Source: Elusimicrobiota bacterium
Lineage (GTDB): Bacteria > Elusimicrobiota > UBA5214 > JBBAAG01
Direction: 5' to 3'
Length of the DNA: 20,250 nucleotides
NCBI GenBank assembly: GCA_041658405.1
Contig: JBBAAG010000060.1
Location: forward strand, 1-20,250
The translations under genes were made by a program, and so were the position numbers. How positions within the stretch are numbered: the stretch's first letter is position 1; the number at the start of each line of letters is the position of its first letter. The notes beneath the pieces were generated by a model. That model worked only from the letters and a program-made list of their open reading frames with translations. It was not told the origin of the DNA and did no database searches. This document shows positions 14,684 to 20,250 of this stretch, in pieces.

Positions 14684-16045
14684 ATGTTTCACGTGAAACA
14701 ATTGAATGTTTTACTGGTGAACCCGTGGATATACGACTTCACGGCATACGATCTCTGGGCGAAACCGTTGGGGTTATTGTACATCGCAGGAATACTCCAG
14801 AAGTACGGGTATAATGTTACACTTATAGACTGTATGGACCGCCACCATCCCGGGATGAAAGCTGTAGAGGGTTACACTCCGAAATCCGAAGATAACGGTT
14901 GCGGGCAGTACTATACTGTGGAAGTAAATAAACCTGCAACCCTGGCACAGATACCCAGAAAGTATCACCGTATTGGGATGCCGGAGAACGTGTTTGTATC
15001 AGCCTTATCCTCTGTTTCGACCCCCGATATTATCCTTGTTACCAGCGGGATGACGTATTGGTACCAGGGAGTTAAAGAAACTGTTGAGGTCCTCAAGAAA
15101 ATGTATCCCGGTAAAACTATTATCATCGGTGGTACTTACGCGACTTTGTGTTATAACCATGCAGTAGCAAACCTGGAATCCGGTATGGTAAAAGTATATA
15201 AAGGCGGTGACCTCGCGGAACTTATAAAAATAGTGCATATCGTAAACGATATTGAACCCCCGATGGATGCTGAAAATTATACTGACTTCCGTAACTACCC
15301 TGCGCCGTGGTATGATGCGTATATGGACCCGTTATTATACATCGCATACAGAACGTCTATTGGCTGTATTAACCGCTGTACGTACTGCGGTGTCAACCAG
15401 CTTGCGAAAGTTCCAAGGATAAAAGCTTATAAAACCGTGGTGGATGAACTCCGGCAGGTGTTATACAAACGCCAGGTTAGGAACGTAGCGTTCTACGATG
15501 ACGCGTTGTTCCAGTCCGCAAATCGTGCGGAAGAATTTTTGTCGGAACTCGTACTTGCGAAACTTGACGGATATAAATACCACACACCAAACGGCCTTGC
15601 ACCGAGGATGATAACAAAATCCGTAGCGTTGCTTATGAAACGCGTAGGGTTTATTCGGCCAAGGCTAAGTTTTGAGTCATCAAATCCGATCACACAAAAA
15701 AACAGCGGGGATAAAATCAATAATTTTGATTTTGAGAACGCAGTACAAAACCTCATCACTGCGGGATATCCTATGCAGGATATCGGAGTATATGTACTAG
15801 CCGGGCTCCCGTATGAAGGATTTGATGATGTAAAAAGAACTATTCAGTATATCGGCAAAATGGGGATTGAACCGATATTGGTAGAGTATTCACCGATACC
15901 GGGAACACCTGACTGGGCGCAATGCGGCTTCCCGCCGAACACTGATCCTGTATGGCACAACAATACTGCATACCATTTCCTGCGGGTTGATATGGGTACA
16001 AGGTTGCAAGAACTCAAAGACCTAGCTCATTCGTTTTGGAGGTAA
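14684..16045 (+). CDS. B12-binding-domain radical SAM protein
   Basis: A 453-residue radical SAM enzyme. Residues ~7-200 look like a cobalamin-binding Rossmann domain (NVLLVNPW at the start, GLLYIAGILQKYGYNVTLID, then TIIIGGTYAT). The 4Fe-4S motif is Cys228-x3-Cys232-x2-Cys235 in SIGCINRCTYCG. A C-terminal barrel contains RPRLSFESSNPITQKNSGDK and GVYVLAGLPYEGFDDV. Subfamilies carry out methylations, thioether formation or ring contractions; the reaction here is unknown. The annotated ATG is followed directly by a parS palindrome that encodes FHVK; AGGAG is only three bases upstream. A TTG at 14702, just past parS, is an alternative start and would give a more usual N terminus. Confidence 0.88.
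   Translation: MFHVKQLNVLLVNPWIYDFTAYDLWAKPLGLLYIAGILQKYGYNVTLIDCMDRHHPGMKAVEGYTPKSEDNGCGQYYTVEVNKPATLAQIPRKYHRIGMPENVFVSALSSVSTPDIILVTSGMTYWYQGVKETVEVLKKMYPGKTIIIGGTYATLCYNHAVANLESGMVKVYKGGDLAELIKIVHIVNDIEPPMDAENYTDFRNYPAPWYDAYMDPLLYIAYRTSIGCINRCTYCGVNQLAKVPRIKAYKTVVDELRQVLYKRQVRNVAFYDDALFQSANRAEEFLSELVLAKLDGYKYHTPNGLAPRMITKSVALLMKRVGFIRPRLSFESSNPITQKNSGDKINNFDFENAVQNLITAGYPMQDIGVYVLAGLPYEGFDDVKRTIQYIGKMGIEPILVEYSPIPGTPDWAQCGFPPNTDPVWHNNTAYHFLRVDMGTRLQELKDLAHSFWR
14685..14700. promoter_or_regulatory. parS: parS site 1 (ParB/Spo0J centromere-like site)
   Basis: TGTTTCACGTGAAACA, a perfect 16-bp palindrome identical to the consensus chromosomal parS. It begins on the second base of the radical SAM start codon. 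ParB-CTP loads here and spreads, and recruits SMC during chromosome segregation. Spreading or binding could hinder ribosome-site exposure or transcription of this gene only indirectly. Confidence 0.93.
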
Positions 16046-16054
16046 AAAAATACA

Positions 16055-16687
16055 ATGTTTACGTTTGATAATTTATTAATAATCCTCGAACTACTGGGTA
16101 TTGCAGCGTTCGCGGTTACCGGCGCAATGAAAGCTGTGGAGAAAGAAATGGACATCTTCGGTGTTATAGTATTGGCGATCATCACTGCGTTAGGTGGCGG
16201 CTTTATTCGCGACATTCTAATGAACCGTCTTCCGGTAAGCTTAAACTCACCGTCATACTTCGCTGCTGCACTCGCTGGCGGCCTTGTTGCTATCCCGGCA
16301 ATACAGTTGGTACATAAGTACTTCTTATGGATAAACGTATTTGATGCGATTGGGCTCGCCCTTTTTTCAATTACAGGCGCAGTAGCTGCGATGAATGCGG
16401 GATTAAACTTTATCTCCGTACTTTTACTGGGAACAATGTCCGGTATTGGTGGAGGCGTATTACGTGATGTTCTCGCGAATGACGTGCCTCTGGTGTTCCG
16501 TAAAGAAATTTATGCGCTCGCTTCAATTACCGGAATCGTTGGGATGTGGTTACTTGCGCGGATTGCGATGTTACGGTTCTCGGTCTGCGTTATGATTGGT
16601 ATTGCAATAGTTTTAGCCGTTCGGTTATGGGCGGTATACTACAACATTAGTTTACCGAATATTAGGGTTAAGTCAACAGAGAAGTAA
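16055..16687 (+). CDS. TRIC/UPF0126-family membrane protein (YicG-like)
   Basis: A 210-residue polytopic protein with two homologous halves, each carrying the signature glycine-rich motif: ALGGGFIRDIL in the first and GIGGGVLRDVL in the second. This is the prokaryotic trimeric intracellular cation channel family, which forms K+-permeable trimers in the inner membrane; some members have been linked to glycine import. About seven membrane helices are visible. A GGAGG in the last codons of the radical SAM gene, about 12 bases upstream, serves as ribosome site, so both genes share a transcript. A second parS lies 16 bases after its stop. Confidence 0.9.
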   Translation: MFTFDNLLIILELLGIAAFAVTGAMKAVEKEMDIFGVIVLAIITALGGGFIRDILMNRLPVSLNSPSYFAAALAGGLVAIPAIQLVHKYFLWINVFDAIGLALFSITGAVAAMNAGLNFISVLLLGTMSGIGGGVLRDVLANDVPLVFRKEIYALASITGIVGMWLLARIAMLRFSVCVMIGIAIVLAVRLWAVYYNISLPNIRVKSTEK

Positions 16688-16703
16688 GGATTCGTACAGT
16701 AAT

Positions 16704-16719
16704 TGTTTCACGTGAAACA
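16704..16719. promoter_or_regulatory. parS: parS site 2
   Basis: A second perfect TGTTTCACGTGAAACA palindrome, 2,019 bp from the first and in an intergenic region. Two exact copies of a 16-bp consensus within 2 kb cannot reasonably be chance. Together they indicate a ParB loading zone, normally found around the replication origin. Confidence 0.94.
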
Positions 16720-16739
16720 TTGCGGGGATTAGAGTGGTG

Positions 16740-16821
16740 GCGCGGGGCACGGCGATGCTCGCTCCATAATTCCGACGCAACGTCGGAATTAAAATCCGCT
16801 CGCATAATCCGTCCCCCGCGC
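16740..16821. repeat. GC-rich nested inverted repeat (cruciform or structured RNA)
   Basis: Outer arms GCGCGGGG (16740-16747) and CCCCGCGC (16814-16821) are perfect complements. Inside them ACGG/CCGT and ATGC/GCAT pair in register, and the centre is a perfect stem AATTCCGACG-CAA-CGTCGGAATT (16768-16790). No T-run follows, so it is not a simple terminator. It may be a REP/MITE-like palindromic unit, a small RNA, or a cruciform beside parS. It marks the change to AT-rich DNA. Confidence 0.7.
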
Positions 16822-16848
16822 GATAAAATATAATTGGAGTAGGAAGAA

Positions 16849-18297
16849 ATGTTGACTGGATTTTGGATAAGGCTGCTTTCAGATATAATTGACATTATCA
16901 TTTTGTGGATAGTGAGTGCAATAATTGCGTATGTGTTTAAATTACTACGAGTTCCCTTTTTAGCAGAGCCAAACACAGTATTGTTGATAACAGTATTTCT
17001 GTATATTGGAATACTAAACAGTAAGGTGGGGCAGGGGCAAAGCATTGCCAAACGATTACTTAATATACAAGTTGTGAAGTTAGATGGCACTTTGTTGTCA
17101 CTTCCGATGTCGTTTTTGAGAAGTTTAGTCTTGATGATGACCTTTTTCTTAAACATAATAATAACCTCAACGTTAGGAATCCTATGTCTTGAATGGACAC
17201 ATTTATTGTTTATAGGAACTCTTATCGTTTTTATATTTTTTTCGGTGGGATACATTTTCCTTATTTCGTTTCATCCAGCGAAAAGAGGGCTTCATGACCT
17301 TATTACCGGCACAATTGTTATTAGAAAAGGGACTTATCAAGAAAGCTTGGTAGAGAAAAACAAACAAGCAAAAAGTTTGATATTTGTTTTGTATTTTGCA
17401 ATAGTATCTCTACTCTTTTGTGGTTACAAATTATATTCGAATACTGCTGTGAAAACGCTTAAATCGTTTCCAACCACCGAGATCTCGCGTGAGTTGAATA
17501 ATAGCCTCTTCCTGAAAGATGCGAAAGTAATGATTAAGATACATAACTCAAAACAGCTGACTATAGACGTGATGGTTCCAAGCGATATATACAACGATGA
17601 TAAACAAATTGCAAACCAAATGGTTGCGATTAAAAAAATTATTAATGAAAAGTTTCCTGATGTCCGTATAGAAAATTATCAAATATCTGAGAGTGCCAGC
17701 GTTGGTATAATAAAAGGTACACGAACAAAAGTTTTTAATTTTGGATTACATAACAAAAGTGACGAAGCAAAGCAATTTATTGACTTAGCTGTAAAAAATA
17801 AACAAGAAGGAAAGTGTAAGGATGCAATAGGATATTATACTAAAACTTTAGAGATTTTTGAGAAAACCAAAAACAAACATGGTATTGCAGCATGTTACGG
17901 CAATATCGGAATTATGTATCTTGAATTACAAAAATATCGTGAAGCAATTAAGTATTGCGAAAAAGCATTGAAACAGTACGAATCAGTTGAGGACAAAATA
18001 AATGCCGGAGCAAATCTGGTTAATATCGCAGTTGCGTATTCTTATCTAAACGAGTACTTTAAAGCAAAACAATTTTATGAACAGTCATTGGATATCTACA
18101 GAGAAATTGGGCAGAAAAAGGAGATAAGCAGAATTCTTTTGAACCTAGGGATTCTATATTATAGTCACAATGAATGGCATAGGGCATTGAAATGCTTAAA
18201 TGAATCGCTTGAGTTGAAAAAAGAGATTGGTGATTCAACAGAAATTGTTGGAGAATATATTAGTAAAGCCAGTGAAAAAATACAAGGGAAATACTAA
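16849..18297 (+). CDS. RDD-family membrane protein with C-terminal TPR domain
   Basis: A 482-residue protein. Residues ~1-165 are an RDD domain: GFWIRLLSDIIDIIIL (conserved Arg8 and Asp), GQSIAKRLLNIQVVKLDGT and RGLHDLITGTIVIRK, with four or so membrane helices. Another hydrophobic helix near residues 180-200 (SLIFVLYFAIVSLLFCGY) leads to a soluble region. Residues ~300-475 carry four TPR units with ACYGNIGIMYLELQKYREAI and LLNLGILYYSHNEWHRAL. RDD proteins are poorly understood; some have been proposed as Na+/H+ antiporters. The tandem with TPRs suggests a membrane-anchored scaffold. A TATAAT at 16829-16834 and AGGA just before the ATG support this start. Base composition is clearly more AT-rich than the genes to the left. 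Confidence 0.83.
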   Translation: MLTGFWIRLLSDIIDIIILWIVSAIIAYVFKLLRVPFLAEPNTVLLITVFLYIGILNSKVGQGQSIAKRLLNIQVVKLDGTLLSLPMSFLRSLVLMMTFFLNIIITSTLGILCLEWTHLLFIGTLIVFIFFSVGYIFLISFHPAKRGLHDLITGTIVIRKGTYQESLVEKNKQAKSLIFVLYFAIVSLLFCGYKLYSNTAVKTLKSFPTTEISRELNNSLFLKDAKVMIKIHNSKQLTIDVMVPSDIYNDDKQIANQMVAIKKIINEKFPDVRIENYQISESASVGIIKGTRTKVFNFGLHNKSDEAKQFIDLAVKNKQEGKCKDAIGYYTKTLEIFEKTKNKHGIAACYGNIGIMYLELQKYREAIKYCEKALKQYESVEDKINAGANLVNIAVAYSYLNEYFKAKQFYEQSLDIYREIGQKKEISRILLNLGILYYSHNEWHRALKCLNESLELKKEIGDSTEIVGEYISKASEKIQGKY

Positions 18298-18443
18298 TGT
18301 GTGAGTTTGCATCCCAATTTGACCCGTCTTTTACATCGAATTATGACCCAGGGGTATATATAATTATAGCGTCGGATAGTTCAAATACACGCAGAGTCAA
18401 TATTGGATGAAAAGGGTGGGGCAAAGTAGGATGCTAAATTGCA
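18298..18443. mobile_element. 146-bp repeat, left copy (MITE with IS21-like ends)
   Basis: It matches 19653-19798 over all 146 bases with four substitutions. The left end (GCATCCCAATTTGACCC) and the complement of the right end (GCATACTACTTTGCCCC in this copy, TTTGACCC in the other) form imperfect terminal inverted repeats of about 17-20 bp. AATTTGACCC is echoed internally by AATTATGACCC, as in the multiple end repeats of IS21-type elements. It starts on the base directly after the stop codon of the RDD gene. No coding capacity. Confidence 0.75.
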
Positions 18444-18495
18444 GTCCATATAATGGAAACTATAAAGAAATAAAAATGTTCAGAACAGATTTATT

Positions 18496-19506
18496 ATGAA
18501 ATTCAACAAGCTAATTATAATAGTGATATCAACAATGACCATGTTATACAGTTGTGCTTTACACCAAACTGAAACCACAATAATACAAGTAAGAGATAAT
18601 AAAATAGGAACAGAAACAAAAACGTTTTATAATAACAATAAAAAGATTGCTGAAATAGTTACAAATTATTGTTCTAATGCAGTAATCAAAATAGAAGGCA
18701 GAATTCCCAACGGAACAGTGAAAGAATATTATGCTGATACAGGGAAATTAAAGGCAATCTGGAAATATAAAAACATGAACCTTGATGGACTATCGAAAAT
18801 ATATTGGGAGAACGGACAATTGGGAACAGAAGAAAATTATAAAGCCGGCAAACTAGAAGGCATAACAAAACGGTATTTAGCTACTGGACAATTACAAGCA
18901 GTTTACAATTACATAGATGGACAGATGGAAGGAAAACAGAAAGAATATCACGAGAACGGACGGTTACATGAGGAAGGAAATCGCAAACATGGTGATAGCG
19001 AAGGTATAACGAAATATTATTACGATACAGGTCAGTTGCGTTGGGAAATAAACTACGTAGCCGGTTTTATGAAAGGTATATCGAAATCATATTATGATAC
19101 GAGCGAGTTGGAATCTGAATGCAATTATGCAGATGGTGAAACAATACATATTAGTAAAACATATTTTAAGTCGGGACAACTGAAATTAGAAGAGAAACTT
19201 GTTCATGGCAGGTATGGCTTGCCTGTTAAAGAAGGAATTACAAAAGAATACTACGAAACCGGACAATTAAAGGAAGAACGTAATTACAAAGATGGCAGGC
19301 TGGATGGTATATTTAAAACATATTACACAACCGGCAAACTGAAATCAGAAGGTAATAATAAATATAGCCATGGCATGCGTGAAGGAATAACAAAAGAATA
19401 TTACGAAACCGGACAGTTGAAAGAAGAAAGCAATTACCAAGAAGGCAAGTTGATTAACAAACGAACATACGACACCACTGGCAATTTTTTGGAAGAAACA
19501 AAATAA
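18496..19506 (+). CDS. YwqK/MORN_2-repeat lipoprotein
   Basis: A 336-residue secreted lipoprotein. The signal peptide ends in the lipobox LYSC (Cys20). The rest is made of about ten MORN_2-type units with the pattern KxYYxTGQLxxExNY followed by xxGxxEGI, the type annotated as YwqK family antitoxin. The antitoxin name is historical and nothing here shows a toxin partner. Two repeat units (around 19231 and 19381) are almost identical at DNA level, pointing to a recent internal duplication. No Shine-Dalgarno is evident; a TATAAT at 18449-18454 lies just outside the left 146-bp repeat. The gene is bracketed by the two repeat copies. Confidence 0.8.
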   Translation: MKFNKLIIIVISTMTMLYSCALHQTETTIIQVRDNKIGTETKTFYNNNKKIAEIVTNYCSNAVIKIEGRIPNGTVKEYYADTGKLKAIWKYKNMNLDGLSKIYWENGQLGTEENYKAGKLEGITKRYLATGQLQAVYNYIDGQMEGKQKEYHENGRLHEEGNRKHGDSEGITKYYYDTGQLRWEINYVAGFMKGISKSYYDTSELESECNYADGETIHISKTYFKSGQLKLEEKLVHGRYGLPVKEGITKEYYETGQLKEERNYKDGRLDGIFKTYYTTGKLKSEGNNKYSHGMREGITKEYYETGQLKEESNYQEGKLINKRTYDTTGNFLEETK

Positions 19507-20015
19507 ATTTTGTAAAATATAAAACAACACAACGAAAACAGGATTCGGTTACACAGACATTTAGGCATATTGGGATAGAACTAGGAACGCTACTTCAATA
19601 CTTTCAGTATTTGCTGATTAAAGAGGTGACAAATGCGGCAGAGAGATAGACGTGTGTGAGTTTGCATCCCAATTTGACCCGTCTTTTACATCGAATTATG
19701 ACCCGGGGGTATATATAATTATAGCGTCGGATAGTTCAAATACATGCAGAGTCAATATTGGATGAAAAGGGTGGGTCAAAGTAGTATGCTAAATTGCAAC
19801 AAATATTATTATATCTGCTATTAATATAAACCATAGATTCAAAATACTTCACTGAATCGTTGTACCACAGGAATCTCGGAAGCAGGTAAGGTTTTGTGAT
19901 AAAGCCAGAATGCCATAATGCTGTTGTACGGGAAGACATTAAACAAAAACATACTACTGAAATCTGTAATTTATTTTTTAGATATTACTTGAAATTGAAG
20001 AAGGGAGTTGTAGAG
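19507..20015. other. Non-coding interval holding the right repeat copy
   Basis: These 509 bases separate the repeat lipoprotein from the next gene. Apart from the 146-bp repeat at 19653-19798, I see no convincing gene, terminator or RNA. The parts at 19507-19652 and 19799-20000 are AT-rich with short broken frames and could be decayed mobile DNA. Confidence 0.5.
19653..19798. mobile_element. 146-bp repeat, right copy (MITE with IS21-like ends)
   Basis: Same orientation and same length as the copy at 18298-18443. Substitutions are A/G, C/T, G/T and G/T. Here the right end retains GGGTCAAAGTAGTATGC, whose complement matches the left GCATCCCAATTTGACCC at 14 of 17 positions, so this copy has the better inverted ends. 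No target-site duplication can be recognised at either copy. Confidence 0.75.
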
Positions 20016-20250
20016 ATGAGTACTAAAGAAAGTAAACACAAAATCTGGTGGTTACTGATAATATTAATTTTGTGTATTACACAATTTGTTACGGCTGAAG
20101 AAAAATTAAAAGGGAATATACCCTCTCATTTAACGAATATAAGATTAGAAAATATCCGACCTATTACCCCGGAAGGGGAGTCGTGGGGACAATCTTCTTG
20201 GTCGCCTGATAGCAAGAAAATATATTTAGCACATCCCACGAATATTCGAG
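20016..20250 (+). CDS. Exported protein with beta-propeller-like start, truncated by the window end
   Basis: An ATG at 20016 with GGGAG eight bases upstream opens a frame that continues for 78 codons to the window edge. Residues 1-27 are a signal peptide: basic MSTKESKHK, a hydrophobic core WWLLIILILCITQF, and cleavage after VTA. The first mature residues include WGQSSWSPDSKKIYLAHP. The WSPDSKKIY pattern is the usual first strand pair of PD40/TolB-like WD40-type propellers, so a secreted propeller protein is likely, but most of the sequence is outside the window. Confidence 0.7.
   Translation, partial: MSTKESKHKIWWLLIILILCITQFVTAEEKLKGNIPSHLTNIRLENIRPITPEGESWGQSSWSPDSKKIYLAHPTNIR

Noticed and set aside
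16767..16791. Perfect 11-bp hairpin as a rho-independent terminator for the TRIC gene
   Set aside because: Only short A/T runs follow on either strand, so it is better seen as the core of the larger nested repeat.
18496..19506. Antitoxin of a toxin-antitoxin pair, as the YwqK family name implies
   Set aside because: It is an exported lipoprotein with no adjacent toxin gene; the name is a family label.
19736..19939. A 67-codon minus-strand frame across the end of the right repeat copy
   Set aside because: It spans the repeat edge, lacks a ribosome site and has no recognisable motif; more likely chance or decayed sequence.

Overview
The window looks like the chromosome of a Gram-negative, moderately AT-rich bacterium. 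An outer-membrane type beta-barrel, a lipoprotein, several exported proteins and long polyproline/alanine tails on ribosomal proteins S16 and L19 suggest an uncultured lineage (Elusimicrobiota/Omnitrophota-like would fit). The taxon is a guess and no single gene proves it. Two perfect copies of the chromosomal ParB site parS (TGTTTCACGTGAAACA) at 14685 and 16704 suggest the segment lies in the origin-proximal part of the chromosome.

Minus strand, 6408 down to 1: a polyprenol/phytol-kinase-like membrane protein and a class III nucleotidyl cyclase-TPR protein come first. They are followed by the classic translation operon rpsP-khpA-rimM-trmD-rplS-yraN, driven by a near-consensus promoter at 3945-3973. 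After it come a PIG-L/LmbE deacetylase and the start of an exported protein that leaves the window.

Plus strand, 6456-12499: from a divergent promoter region, a compact unit consists of promoter, a GEMM-I-like (cyclic-di-GMP) riboswitch, a 59-residue orphan protein and a terminator. Next, an extended -10 promoter drives panD and an envelope cluster: a GT39/PMT-type membrane glycosyltransferase, an MGDG-synthase/UgtP-like glycosyltransferase, a small protein resembling the helical domain of the Cas02710 family, and a PAP2 lipid phosphatase fused to a predicted outer-membrane barrel. The tight spacing suggests they work on lipid-linked sugars or glycolipids; the divergent polyprenol-kinase-like gene fits the same theme.

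Plus strand, 12532-16687: a HAD hydrolase of the beta-phosphoglucomutase type with an apparently leaderless start, a secreted DUF4139 protein, a B12-binding radical SAM protein whose first codons are a parS site, and a TRIC/UPF0126 membrane protein.

From 16704 on, the character changes. A second parS is followed by a GC-rich nested inverted repeat. Then comes AT-rich accessory DNA: an RDD-TPR membrane protein, a YwqK/MORN_2-repeat lipoprotein bracketed by two 146-bp direct repeats (4 mismatches) that look like MITEs with IS21-type ends, and the beginning of a secreted beta-propeller-like protein. No tRNA, rRNA or CRISPR array was seen.
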